Shown here piece after piece: positions 11,260-22,298 of a stretch of DNA of 64,000 nucleotides (position 1 is its first letter; each line of letters starts with the position of its first letter). The notes under the pieces are model-generated. The model was not told the origin of the DNA, ran no database searches, and saw nothing but the letters and a program-made list of their open reading frames with translations. This DNA is from Inonotus obliquus (lineage: Eukaryota > Basidiomycota > Agaricomycetes > Hymenochaetales > Hymenochaetaceae): the NCBI GenBank assembly GCA_032164295.1, contig JAJHTX010000005.1, positions 2,170,001 to 2,234,000 on the forward strand, written 5' to 3'. Position numbers and translations under genes: made by a program.

Positions 11260-12218
11260 TCACTTCCCAGTCAACACCTCATACATCCCTCCATCCTCTG
11301 CTTGTCTCCTCCCAAGCCTTTCGCTCCAAAACTCCATCACAGGTGTCCACTCTTCCCTACTCGCAGGCATACTCTCTCCAACACCAAGTTTCACTTCCTT
11401 AAACTTCCCAAACAATTTCCTCAGCGCAGCTAATTGCGTTCCCGACCCGTCCAACGCAAGTCCACTAGGCCCCTCTCGATGTACAATCAATAACGGCGTC
11501 GCACACGGAGTTGAAATTGCATGATGTAGTAATAAGGGTCCTCCAACGCTAATAACACTCCCTAACGTCGCATTGGCTTCCGCTTCAGCATCGGATTGGT
11601 TAGGTAGGAGACGAGGTCGGGATTTCCAGATTGCGATACTCGTTTCAAAAGCGATTGATCCGCCTTGTGCGAATCCGAACAGATGGATTTGGCGGGGCGT
11701 CCAGGAACAGGTAGAGGTCAGATATGTGATGACGGTGCGTAAAAGGGAGATGCCTGCTTCGGGGTTGGGATGGACAATCGGTTCGCCGAGGTCGTCGAAG
11801 GAAGGATACCATTGGTATGCTCCTTCCTCTAAGTATGGGATTCTGCACTGCTATCAGACATGACATGCGTACATTTGAAAGGAGGAACGTACTGCTGAGG
11901 GGCGCGTAAGGCGAGTGTAGCCGTCTGCGGCAGATGCAACTGTCGTCCAAGTTTGCCAAATGGTACATGTGTATCCCCTTCAATCGCACTTACCCATCAA
12001 TACTTTACACCAAAAATAAGATATAACTCACCAAGGCCATGCAAAAGAATAAGCAAATTTTCATCCATCCCATCATCACTCGGTGCATAATCAAACGGAA
12101 CAGGGATCGCATCCTTCTCAGGTGAAGGTTTGATCCTTAGCGAAGCCGTCACAGACGACGAAGTAGGAGCGCTCTCTTTAACGTGAATCTCCTGTATTTG
12201 TGGAGAATCCGTAGACAT
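11260..12218 (-). CDS. Alpha/beta-hydrolase family, probable inactive homologue
   Basis: This belongs to the phospholipase/carboxylesterase (Abhydrolase_2, acyl-protein thioesterase-like) family. The model is complement(11260..11842, 11893..11977, 12032..12218), 284 aa, with introns of 50 and 54 nt. Diagnostic parts are LLILLHGLGDTH (oxyanion-loop strand), LRAPQQIPYLEEGAYQWYP, and the nucleophile elbow, which reads HLFGFAQGGS. The usual elbow is GFSQG, so the catalytic Ser is Ala. The later Asp position (IVHREGPSG in place of a VHGxxD pattern) and a C-terminal GHE-type His are also not visible. The fold should be kept, but I infer loss of the standard hydrolase chemistry. It is divergently paired with PWP1, 212 bp apart. 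Confidence 0.85.
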
Positions 12219-12430
12219 AGCAGACCGATCCAGAGGTGTAAAGTAACAAGATATATGAATTGAGTATATGCGGTATATAAGAATAGTTTATGTTTATGTG
12301 ATGATGGGATGGGATATGACCCAACCAAACTGATCGTTGATCAACAGATCGACAGGCGTCGATCGTCCAAATCAAGTAACGACATTCGAGTATATCATCC
12401 AGAAAAACTTTCAGCACTTCACCTCAAGAC
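12219..12430. promoter_or_regulatory. Shared intergenic promoter, hydrolase / PWP1
   Basis: This 212 bp interval separates the start codons of two divergent genes, so both promoters must lie here or overlap into the leaders. It contains short palindromic GATC-rich blocks (TTGATCAA and TCGATCGT near 12337-12366). No defined factor site is claimed. Confidence 0.6.
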
Positions 12431-14720
12431 ATGAGCAGCCTCATATCCTCCGTCGCATGGTAAATCCTCCTCCTCCTATCATAAGCGAACTTGAGTAACC
12501 ATGAACGCCCTACTTATAGGGTAAAACGCGGTGTAGCCGCACAACAACCCACAATATACAACTTGGACGAAAAGGAATTACAGCGAGTGAGCGCCCTTGC
12601 GAGAATTGAGATTGAAGATGCTAGGATCGAGCTTGAGAGAGCGAGTGAAGCTGCGAAGCAGATGGGGCGTGGTGTAGATGAGGGAGGAGTAGATGAAGAT
12701 GAAGATGCTTGGGTCGAGTACGTCCATTATGCTCTTATAATTCTGGGTACAGAAAGCTGATAAACAAGATAAAGCGAGGAAGATGGTGATGTTGACATGG
12801 ATGGTGCCCCAGCCGGTAAATCAAAGAACAAGGGAAAGGATGGGAATGAAGATGAGGACGAGCTGGCGAAGTATAACCTCGAGGATTATGATAAAGACTC
12901 CAGCACGATCGCTACTGGTCCATTCAGTAACATTAAAGGACTAACTTACTACAAAAACAACGAAGAGGATCCGTACATCACTTTAAAAGAAGTACGCATA
13001 ACCTCCCTTCTCTTTCTTATTCCATACCCTTAACCTGAAATGAAACCGACGAAACGTCTTTACAGGACGACGAAGAAATAGAACGCACAGAACTCGAAAT
13101 CCTTCCTTCAGACAACCTCCTCGTCACAGCAAAAACCGAAGACGAGGTCTCACTTCTTGAAGTTTACGTATACGACGAAACTCAAGAGAATTTATACGTT
13201 CATCATGATATTATGCTTCCTTCTTTCCCACTTTGTCTGGAGTGGTTGGACTTTCCTCCTTGTCTTCCCTCAACTTCAACGTCGTCATCACATTCGAACT
13301 CGGGAGGGCATTCGAACAATGTTTCCAAGAAACAGGGCGATTTGGATATGGCCATCGATACCGACACCGACTTAGACGCGCACCAATCTCGCACGCGAAC
13401 AAAACAATTCGGGAACTACATAGCCGTAGGGACTTTCGAACCCGAAATCGAAATCTGGTCACTCGACACAATAGACTCTCTCTATCCCGATACAGTCCTA
13501 GGTCGTCCTCCATCCGACATAAACGTGAACATACACACACCGACTCCCGTCAAAACAGGAAAGAAAAAACGCAAGAAGGATAAGAAGGAGAAGGAGAAGA
13601 AGAAAGGACCGGATAACGCGTATCATACGGATGCTGTGTTATCACTTTCGTGGAATCGAGCGCATAGGAACTTACTTGCTAGTGCAAGTGCGGACAGGAC
13701 TGTTAAATTATGGGATCTATCTCGGGATCCTCTAGGCATTTCCTCGAGTTCAGGAGTAGAAACTGAAGGAGGAGGGGCAGGGGCAATAAGAAGTTTTAAC
13801 ATCCACAAAGACAAAGTCCAATCTGTCCAATGGAACGAAAAAGAACCTACAGTCCTCTTAACAGGAAGTTACGACCGTACAATTCGAACCTTTGATTCTC
13901 GTTCACCTGGTAGTGGTGTTGGTGCTATTGTTGGTGCAGATGTTGAAGTTGTTAAATGGGATCCTTGGGAGAGTACCGGCTTTTATGTAAGTCTATTTTT
14001 TTCTCGCGATCTGACTCGTTCCGATCCAATGAAAGAAGGAACAACATCATGAACGAAGCACTGATATGCATTTTAATCCATGTTAGGTCTCCCTAGAAAA
14101 CGGAATAATCCTCAACTTCGACGCTCGAACTCTCCCTTCCTTCTCATCCTCTTCATCCCCTCAAAACGCATACGCAATCAATCAACAAGCACAACCCCGA
14201 TTCATGCTCGCAGCACACGACGGAGCCGCATCAGCTTTAGACGTGAACCCTCACATCCGAGGATGTATCGTAACAGGAGGAACAGATAAGGTTGTCAAAG
14301 TTTGGAATGTTAATGAAAAACCGGGTGGAGGGGAGAAGAAAGAAGTTAGTCTTGTTACGTCGAGGGATTTAGGTGTTGTAAGTCCCCTCTCCCATCCCCT
14401 CCCTCCCTCCCTCCTCTCTCCGTCCTATATTTCCCGTTACGACTGATGACATCGGTATAACTAATTCACGAAAACGACAGGGCAAAGTCTTCTCAACATC
14501 CTTCTCCCCAGACGACCCTCTCACATTAGCAGCGGCCGGTTCAAAAGCTAAATTACAAATATGGGACGTAGGTTCTAACACAGGTGTTCGGAAAACGTTT
14601 GAGCGGAAGCTTAAAGAGGCTGGATTTGGGAGCGAGTTACGGCAAGGAAAGGGAGGAGCTGGAGGGGTTATAGGTGTAGTTAGTGATGATGAAGATGTTA
14701 GTGGGGATGATGATGAGTGA
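12431..14720 (+). CDS. PWP1: Periodic tryptophan protein 1 (WD40), ribosome biogenesis
   Basis: This is a nucle(ol)ar WD-repeat protein that in yeast takes part in 60S ribosomal subunit maturation. The model is 12431..12459, 12520..12717, 12775..12991, 13066..13986, 14087..14377, 14481..14720, 631 aa. The N-terminus MSSLISSVAWVKRG and the following LDEKELQRVSALARIE segment are characteristic of Pwp1. Two acidic stretches precede the propeller. A Lys-rich run at about residues 310-325 looks like a nuclear localisation signal. WD-type repeats are visible as LSWNRAHRNLLASASADR, VQWNEKEPTVLLTGSYDR and a later TGGTDKVVKVWNV. The first exon is only 29 nt. The tail is acidic. It is convergent with eIF3j, 233 bp apart. 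Confidence 0.95.
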
Positions 14721-14953
14721 TTTTGGGGTAGACGAGTATTTTGAATTCGAGTAGTATTTGTGCTTTTGTAGAACTGTATTTTCGATCCCAATCCTACACG
14801 TCAATTATTTCTCTGTTCCGACGGTCAATCTTCAATCTTCACATCCAAATTCGTATATCACAAGGATCATGTACCTCGCTTCAGCAGGTTTTATTTCACA
14901 TGATAATATTGCATTGCAAGGCAATCAATACAACAACAGCATGAACACGACAA

Positions 14954-16013
14954 CTACATGAAATCGTTCGGATCGTTCCCAAAATCATCCAGAACTTCTT
15001 CATATACGTTGGTATCAAATCTTTACAAGGCAACGGTCAATGAGCCAAGTGGTAATACCAGAAAGAAAGATACAACGTACTTGTTGGAAGCCTTCGACGA
15101 CCCGAGTGCAGGCTTGGCAGCAGCCTTCGCCTTCTTCTTACCCCCAGTCTTGTCTCTCTGCTCCTTCTGCTTCTCATTTGCCAGCGTCGTCAGCGTACTC
15201 GCAGCCTTACGCACCTCCACGTCTTTAAGTGGTAAGGCGAGCTCGCGAACATGGTGTTCGACGAACGAAGCGTATAAAGGTTTGTTTTGGTGTCGTTTGA
15301 TAATGTAATCGATTATACGCTTTGAGAAGTTTTGGAAGTCTTCCTTTGTGCGTGGGTCGTAGGAGATGAGTTTATCAAGCTCCTTGTCGGAGGTACCTGT
15401 CGTTTTCCCGAGTCACTCCTATGGAATGGAGGGAACAATGAACGATAACACATACCTCCGAGGGCAGCAGCACCGAGCAAGTCTGCGGCATTACTCAAGT
15501 CCGATTGTAGCTGCCTCTCTCTGTCCTGTCGTGCCTTCTCCCGAGGATCAAGCACGTCGTCCTCATCGTACACACTCTCATCTTCACCCTCCGCCGCAAG
15601 CGCCGCCTTCAACGCCTCCTTCTCTGCAATCTTCTGCTTGATCGAGCCTTTCTTTTTTGCTGGAGGAGGTGGTGCGGAAGATTTGGGCTTCTCTTCTTCC
15701 TCTTCTTCTTCCGATTCCTCCCAATCCGACTAATTTTCAATGTGTGAAATAGCGGTGAGTGTATGCGCATACACAGCAAGACGTCAGCGATGGACATTCT
15801 TATTGGGTAAAGAGCAACGTACGGCAACGTTATTTCCATCATCGTCTTCTCCCTCCCATCTTGATTTCTTTACGAGAGGCTTTGCTGGTACAGTTTTGAT
15901 CGGGGCAGAGGGTGCAACAGGTCGGGTGTCGCTGTCCGAGGCGTCTGTGTAATTTCAGAGTAAACTTCGAACTCTTGAAGATAGCCAAGTGTGGTCGTAC
16001 CCCAGTCAGACAT
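14954..16013 (-). CDS. HCR1: Translation initiation factor eIF3 subunit j
   Basis: This is the eIF3j/Hcr1 subunit, which binds the 40S subunit near the decoding centre and assists scanning and recycling. The model is complement(14954..15020, 15081..15396, 15456..15729, 15823..15944, 16001..16013), 263 aa. The first exon codes for only four and a third residues (MSDW), a typical eIF3j start. A very acidic run with SDWEESEEEE follows. A KKKGSIKQKIAEKEA segment comes next, then DPREKARQDRERQLQSDL, and the end is VYEEVLDDFGNDPNDF. All junction phases agree. It is divergent from COQ9 with 193 bp between start codons. Confidence 0.93.
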
Positions 16014-16206
16014 GTCTTGTTAGCTTCAGGTGTGTTATTGAGCCGGGATATGTGGGGGGCGAGAAGGGAGCATACAGACTGGAGGTGAGGGTTATTGACC
16101 AGGGTGTGGCGAAACACAGCCGCTCTTTAAAATAGGCGTTTTCCGAATATGGAAATGGTCACGTTCAGGCAAGTCGCGTCTCCTGCTCTGCTCAGTGCTA
16201 TGCGAC
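16014..16206. promoter_or_regulatory. Shared intergenic promoter, eIF3j / COQ9
   Basis: A 193 bp interval separates two divergent start codons. No defined element is claimed. Its shortness implies a bidirectional promoter or overlapping leaders. Confidence 0.6.
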
Positions 16207-17009
16207 ATGTCGACGCGGCAACTACTGAGGTCCGCGTTTCCACTGATTAGGACCCACGGATTCACGCGTAAAACTCTCTCTGTTGCTGCTCTTTCTCTGC
16301 CGAGACCCTCGGAGCATCCCCTTTCAGACACGGCTATCAACGCACTCTTTGGTGAAGGCGAAGAGGCACCTCGTACACTTTTGAACGCATGGCTCGCAGA
16401 GGGGAGGAGAAATATGGAAGGAAGCGAGGATAAATCTGTCGGCGGACTATTGAAGTACAGGCTGCGATGGAACGAGCCGGTCCTGCAATTTCTCCCTGAG
16501 GTGTGTCGCGAGTTTCCGGCTGTAAATCGTGAAAGAACTTCGTCTAACCTTGCAAGTCTTGAGGCTTTTGCAATGATGATGACCTCTTCCTCTATCTTGC
16601 CTATCGATGCGACGCACGCGATACAGCATGCCGAGTCCATTGCTGACCAGGCTTGCTACCTGTCCGGAGACAAGAGCACTGGTGTAAGTCCTGCACTCAG
16701 GTCACTTCCGGATCACCCACGTTGAGCTGATACTTCATCAGAATGCTTGGTATGCGAAGCGAGCAGCTCTTTCGGCTGTGTACACGGCTGCAGGTTCGTT
16801 CTTACAAAGCAGTGCGAATTCTTATTCGACTGACAACCATCCACGCAGAACTGCACCAGCTTACCTCTCCAAGCACAGCTGCTGGATTTCTTGGCGATCT
16901 GCTGGAGACGACCCAAAACGTGGGATCTGTCCTATCCGATACCTCAGAGTTTGCACAATACGTAGGCCAGAGCTGGACCGGGATATATCGTAGCCTCGGG
17001 CTCCATTAA
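16207..17009 (+). CDS. COQ9: Ubiquinone biosynthesis protein COQ9
   Basis: This is a mitochondrial matrix lipid-binding subunit of the coenzyme Q synthome, needed for the Coq7 hydroxylation step. The model is 16207..16683, 16742..16793, 16849..17009, 229 aa. The N-terminus is basic and serine/leucine-rich (MSTRQLLRSAF...), fitting a mitochondrial presequence. The COQ9 hallmark WYAKRAALSAVYTAAELH spans the second and third exons, followed by LTSPSTAAGFLGDLL. The C-terminus ends with the expected amphipathic segment. Length and motifs fit the family. Confidence 0.93.
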
Positions 17010-17429
17010 TTTTCGCCTAGGTATTCAGCGCAATATCGAGTCCTATAGCATTCTCTTCTAACTTTTACACATAGAAGTTTTACCTAATTGTAAAAGATAT
17101 CTGTATTCCGACGGTAACTAAGTAAGGAGCAGAGCAATTTCAAATCGGTCGTTCGGATGCTCTTCACATGGTCCTCGGGCGTCTTCAGACCAAGACAATT
17201 AACTACGAAGGCAAGAGAACGACCATTCACGATGGCCGGCTGTTCCGATCCAGCCTGTTTGGCGGCAAAGCTTTGTCATTTATAAGATTATGTCTCAGGC
17301 CACTCACACCAGCCTCTGACCGGCGGACGGAGAGCCCTCATATTAAATGCCTAGTTATTCTACTTTCCTCAAGGTGCTGTCTTCTTCGCTACACTATTAC
17401 TCTCTTTCATAATTGCCCACGCGAAGAAA
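17010..17429. other. Intergenic, COQ9 3' end to membrane-protein gene
   Basis: No gene is recognised. A plus-strand open frame starting at 17168 overlaps the next gene in another frame and has no coding signature. Confidence 0.4.
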
Positions 17430-19382
17430 ATGGCCCCATCCTTTTACAATTCATCTACTTTATCTTCCACTTTTCTCTCATCTGGTGCGTCTCCTCAACC
17501 AACCCAACCTGCCGACAACAGTCTACCGACCCTCGCTGTCGTACTTGGACTTATTGGTGTGCTTGTGGGCCTGGCCCTTATTGCTGGTGCATGTATCTAC
17601 ATCTTCCGGGGTCGCCTTTTCCCGCCTGCCGAGTCTACTGAGGACCAGGAGAAGATGCGCTTGAGAGAGCAGGTCTTTAATCGAACAAGCTGCTTGAGCA
17701 TTCTCAGTGATGAAGCGGCGACATGTCACGATGCTACTGAGGAGCGCCTGGCGAACGGACCCGCACTTCGGCCACTCCTGCTCAACCCAACAAAACCAAG
17801 GTCGCATATCAAAGCTTTACTTCTCCCTCGCTTCCTTCGGAATCAATCATATCAGGCTGTCAGCCAAGATCGGCTGACGGTAGAAACGAAACACCGTAGT
17901 TTTCCTTATAATCTCGGGAGGGACTCCATCTTTAGTCAAGAAGAAAAAGAGGAGGTCGTCACGAATTCGATGAGGGCATCTCAGAGTTGTCCTGCACGCC
18001 TAAGCATTGAGCGAAGCGAGGTGCGTCCCTGTCCTAATCTAGCTCGTTATTAATCTAACTCAAACATTATGTCCAGCTTAACTCAATTGATGCTGCAGCA
18101 TTTTTCCAGAATAATGAAGAGAAATCTCAGAGCAAGCTTAAAGACTTGAAACTCGTTAATATATTTACTTCGTCACCACCACTACTGCCACCATTGCTAC
18201 CTTCCTACGAAGTAAGTCTACCCTACAAAAATACTTCCCTATTTTATTGTCTAATCGTCGACTATTAAGTCCAAGGACAGTGTTTACAGTGAAGACAGCG
18301 ATTGCTCCTCATGCTCTTCAGGCTCAGTTGACTGGGATTACTACATCAATGATGATCACGAGGGACTGTTCTACGAAGGCCCGAACGAAAACGAAGCCCC
18401 GTCTTCTGTAATCCAAACTTTTACCATCAAGAATGGGCCTCGGATTAAACGTTACCTTCCTTTTTCAAAACGCGTCACATTGGCGAACAGCAAGAAATCT
18501 ATTCTGAGACGCGTTGACTTCTCCCTGGCTAAACGCTTTGGCCTGTCTCGTGCGTTGAAAGTGTATCGCATGCGGAATAGGGCGGCTCGGAATGTCAGTT
18601 TGCGTTTAAATGAAGAAACGCTCTGGAGCGGCTGGACAAGCGAACTGGGTTCCGTAGAGAACTGTCAACCTCACGACTTCTCCGCACCGCGAGGCTCTCC
18701 GTCGGATTGCGACTCGAACTTCCGGACACAATCTACCGATGTCTATCTCAAGAGTCTTCCTCCTCGTTCCTCTTCAAGACAGGCGTTCAATGCTGCCACT
18801 GATGCTTCCTCGCCTAGCACAGCTCAGCCTCCAGCGGAGGACCGACCAAAGACACCTGAACGTACAAGGCCCTCGTTCCTCCTCAACGACGTCCCCGCAG
18901 ATGACCTCACAACAATGTCACCCCCACGATTCAACTGCCTGAGAAGTCCACCACGTAACCCGGCGCTTCTCAACACTCGCTGGACACCCAGACCTGCCAT
19001 CCCTCCCCTCAAAATAACCATCTTCGCGAAACACGTCTCTCTCCCTCGTCCGTTGTCGGCATTTTCAGCTTCCGTAGCAGCGGCGACGGGAAGTTCGGCG
19101 AATTCGACTTCGAAGTACCCTGGACGGAGAGTAGTGGTTACGCCACCTGCCGGAACTTCACTTGCTGAACTTCGAGGGTTGGTTGAACGTGCTTTGGTTC
19201 AAGATGATCGTGACGATGGACATGGTGGACGTGGGGTGAGGCTAGTATCGTTACGCGGGATGGTGTTCATTGGAACTCGGACTTTGTTTTTGCCTTTGGC
19301 CACCGAGCGGTTTTATGCTCAGTGGGTGAAGGAACGTGTTAAAGAGGGTGGATGTGGGATTGTTGAGGCGTGGTATGATTAA
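17430..19382 (+). CDS. Single-pass membrane protein of unknown function, 612 aa
   Basis: I do not recognise a named family. The model is 17430..18020, 18077..18211, 18270..19382. The N-terminal 34 residues are Ser/Thr-rich and probably extracellular. A single hydrophobic segment covers about residues 36-60 (LAVVLGLIGVLVGLALIAG) and is followed by basic residues, giving an N-out/C-in prediction. The cytoplasmic part is mostly disordered (Ser/Pro/Arg-rich). It ends with a more ordered stretch (RRVVVTPPAGTSLAELRGLVERAL ... FYAQWVKERV). This tail looks like a small domain I cannot name. Architectures like this (short outer head, one helix, long disordered cytoplasmic tail) are common in Agaricomycetes, but the role is unknown. 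Confidence 0.75.
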
Positions 19383-20766
19383 GCTTTTCCTTGGACTCTG
19401 ACTTGAGCTGCTTAATTACGGATGGACTTTACTTTGCTGGAGAGGCGTTCTCCGTCGCCTTCTACATCATGAAACGTCCCCTCCATATTCTGGGGGACAC
19501 TTGCTTTTCGATTATAATCGGACAACCTTCTTCTAGTCACAGATCTTCAGGATATACAATTATTTCGACCCATTCCTTCTTCGTCTCTGTCTCTTCTTTC
19601 CTGCTTTCCTGGATTTCATTTTTATTCCCTGTCGTCTGTTTCCTGGGTTCGATCTCTAAGAAGTTCTCTCGGGTTCGTTTCGTTTCGTTTCTCATTTCGT
19701 TTCTTTGGTCTCTCTCGCTCGACAAACTCTCCGGATCGGTTTTGAAGTTCTTTATCTCTCGTGGTAATACTTTCTACTCTGTCGTCCTTTTCGTACTCAG
19801 GTTTGCCAGTCCTCACCCCATACTGTTCGTTTTGTGTGTTTCGTTCGAATAATCTCTGTATTCAAGTTACGGTCGATACAAGTCATCCCCTAAATCTAGT
19901 CTACTATGCGCGCCGCGGCGACAACACTTAGAACTCCCAGCTCGACTCGAACCCTCAGAGTCGGACTTTTCTTTCGTTTCGAATACCTCTACTATCGTCC
20001 TCAGAACTTCCGAAACATCGTCGATGCACAATGTTCCTTTTCCTCAGTAACTTCGACGAGCTGATCCGACTTAATATTTTTCTTCCTTATTTTATAGGAA
20101 ACTATGTTTGAATTTCCCTTATCCGAGCCGTCTTTCGCACCGTACCAATAGGTTAATAAGAGTCCATGTTCGTTAAGCTATGTTTTGATGTATCAAGTAC
20201 ACATTAATGGATATGGTAATTCCGTAGTTTGTACTTACTTAGTTGGCAATCTCTTGGAGAAACAACATAGCAAGCCGGCTCTTTGAGTTCTCCGGCTGTG
20301 TTCTTCCTATATGGATGCTTTCGTTCTCCTAGCGGCGATGTGTCGTGTCCTTCTCGTTCCTTGTGTGGCGTTTCGCCACTTCCTGTCCTTACTACTGGTT
20401 TTCTTATCACTGTCATGATTCTTCGTTCTTTGGATGCCCTTATGTTGTTTCCTTGGTGAGTTGAAAACCTCTGCTGATTTTAGCTGTGAGGATGCAATAG
20501 TCTTCAGATTTTCCGAGACTGGATGTGGGTTCAATGTTACGCCACAGCCTCTATGTTGCCCGACTCCCGGTTGTAGTGATGGAATCTACAAGGCAAATTA
20601 TAATCACGAGACCAAGATCAAGCTACCTTAAGTATTCTCGCTCCATCTGAATTGCGCCGTTTGAGATTCCAAAGAGTATAAGTTTGAGCAAAGTACCTGC
20701 CCAAAGGAGCAAACTTGTCCACACCACAGACGATCGGAGTGTGATGGGAGCGGCGATAGGGGAACA
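19383..20766. other. Intergenic, T/C-rich, no gene recognised
   Basis: Right after the membrane-protein stop there is a strongly T/C-rich tract (19430-19850, including repeated TTTCGTTTCG near 19670-19700). It gives a 153-codon open frame of hydrophobic low-complexity composition, which I read as 3' UTR rather than a gene. The remainder shows no family. Confidence 0.45.
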
Positions 20767-21000
20767 TCACATTTCTCGAGCGTCAAAGAAAGAGGTTACA
20801 GTGGTTTCACCCATGCCAAGCTCCTCAGGGATGTCAGAAAGATTGATGCCTCCTACTTCCCTTCGTCTCTTCTCAGATGCCACTTCCTCCAAGTAGAGGC
20901 CACTGGTCTCTTGTCGACTAACGAATGAGAGTATCATTAATCCCATTAGAGCATAGTTGCTTTTGTCTTGAGGACCCCGGTACAAATTCAGAAGCTCCAC
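20767..21000 (-). other. Unassigned open frame downstream of ERG28
   Basis: A 78-codon frame (TYVPSYL upstream in frame, then LYRGPQDKSNYALMGL and ETSGLYLEEVASEKRRR) ends with a stop at 20767. The ETSGLYLEEV piece faintly recalls the PETKGLTLEE signature at the end of fungal sugar transporters. No transporter helices are visible upstream, so it could be a relic, a terminal exon or chance. Confidence 0.2.
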
Positions 21001-21158
21001 CGTGTGGAGATTCCCCAGATAACTTGGGACATACGTTATATGGGAGCTCTTGCCGTTCGCTTATTGATTCTCCCACCTGAGCTAATCTTATCACCTACAA
21101 AAGAGAGAAAAGGTTTTAATCAAGGAAGTATTATAACATCATATGCTCCGGCAAGTTT

Positions 21159-21846
21159 CTACGCCGTAGCGCTACCATCAACCGGAGATTCCACATAGTA
21201 GTCGTATTGCAAGACCATCCAGATCAGGGACGAGGCTATAGTAGAATCGGCGGGTGAAATAACAGTCAGAAGGCAGACCGTTGTAGGCTTACGATGCTCG
21301 GAGGAACTGAACTTACTCGCAACAGCAAACGTACCCAGAATACCAGTGTTCACTTTCGCCGTGCGGAATATCAGCACCTCCGTCGAGAAGTGTCCGAAAG
21401 CGATTAGATAGGTGAACAATGTTATGTCATATACACTGTGAAGAAGGGTAGCATGTTATATGTGTAAGTACGCAGAAAAGGTGTGTGTAACGAACGCTTT
21501 ATTCGTGATGTGGTACGCAGCGTGGAATCGTACGACCGCAGAAGTGAGTGTCCAAATGGCAAACGTACGCGCCTGGAGGTCCGTTACTTGAGTGAATTGC
21601 GCCAAGGTTAGCTCAGAACTGAAGCAAAAGGCGCAATTTCACATACCGAGAGGCGCTCTATCATACAGCCTTTTTGAGAGCTTCGTTGTGCAGAAGCATT
21701 GTACGGTGTTGAACAAGGCGATTGATGAGACAAGCAGCTGCCATTTTGGGAGTAACCCCGGCGTTTGCGGTAGGACTGTTGGAAAATCTTGTAGCGTAAA
21801 ACTTCGAGACCTATGGAGAGTGATACCTACAGTTCAGCAGGGACAT
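21159..21846 (-). CDS. ERG28: Ergosterol biosynthesis scaffold ERG28
   Basis: This is a small ER membrane protein that tethers the sterol C-4 demethylation enzymes (Erg25/26/27). The model is complement(21159..21235, 21317..21435, 21496..21586, 21647..21775, 21831..21846), 143 aa, close to the usual family length. The first exon is 16 nt. Conserved parts are PGLLPKWQLLV, QARTFAIWTLTSAVVRFHAAYHI, ITLFTYLIAFGHFSTE, FRTAKVNTG and SLIWMVLQYDYYV. Four hydrophobic segments are expected, and all are present. The last intron was placed at GTAAGT/TATAG because it restores the AVATSSLIWM consensus; a contiguous open frame through it exists but fits the family less well. Confidence 0.9.
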
Positions 21847-22298
21847 CGTCTAGGTCTTGGTTGGGTTGAGATTCAGAAGAAACAAGAATACGGTATTCTT
21901 GGCGGAGAAAAAAAAACTCATCACGTGTCCGTGATTTCATGGCTATTAGTATTACATAAGTAAAGAATAACAGGCTGAAATTGTTTTGGTCCCCATCCGT
22001 TATTTTATCATGATGAGCTGCTCAAATAATATGCTAATAGCAAACAACACGAAGATTGGCTAAAAAGGTCCCCCAATTCTAACACTGGTCTCCTCTCCCA
22101 CCACTAATGATCAAGTCGTGATTGGTGTATTACTGCTGCAGGATCCTCCTAGTGTCCTTGAAGCGGGGCTCATTGTGCATGATGGACAGCCCCTCGGAGC
22201 TAGATTTCGAAGATGAGGTCCAGGTCCATATGATCAGCTACATGCAATCCTTGGTGAAGTAAAGCTCGCACCTGTTCTATGATTTCTCCGAACCCGAA
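21847..22298. other. Intergenic ERG28 / CTF8
   Basis: No gene is recognised. It contains the 5' flank of ERG28 and the 3' flank of CTF8, both on the minus strand. A 123-codon plus-strand frame here mostly overlaps ERG28 antisense and is not called. Confidence 0.4.

Noticed and set aside
19391..19852. 153-codon hydrophobic open frame on the plus strand
   Set aside because: It comes from a T/C-rich tract directly after a stop codon, with repeated TTTCG units and no splice or family support. It is most likely 3' UTR.
21236..21316. ERG28 without its last intron (continuous open frame)
   Set aside because: The open frame exists, but removing GTAAGT..TATAG gives the expected AVATSSLIWM segment and the usual family length.
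21436..21495. Non-canonical donor in ERG28
   Set aside because: At first the third intron seemed to lack GT. After recounting the bases (TGTATATGAC at the exon start), the donor GTTCGT and acceptor CACAG are canonical and in phase.
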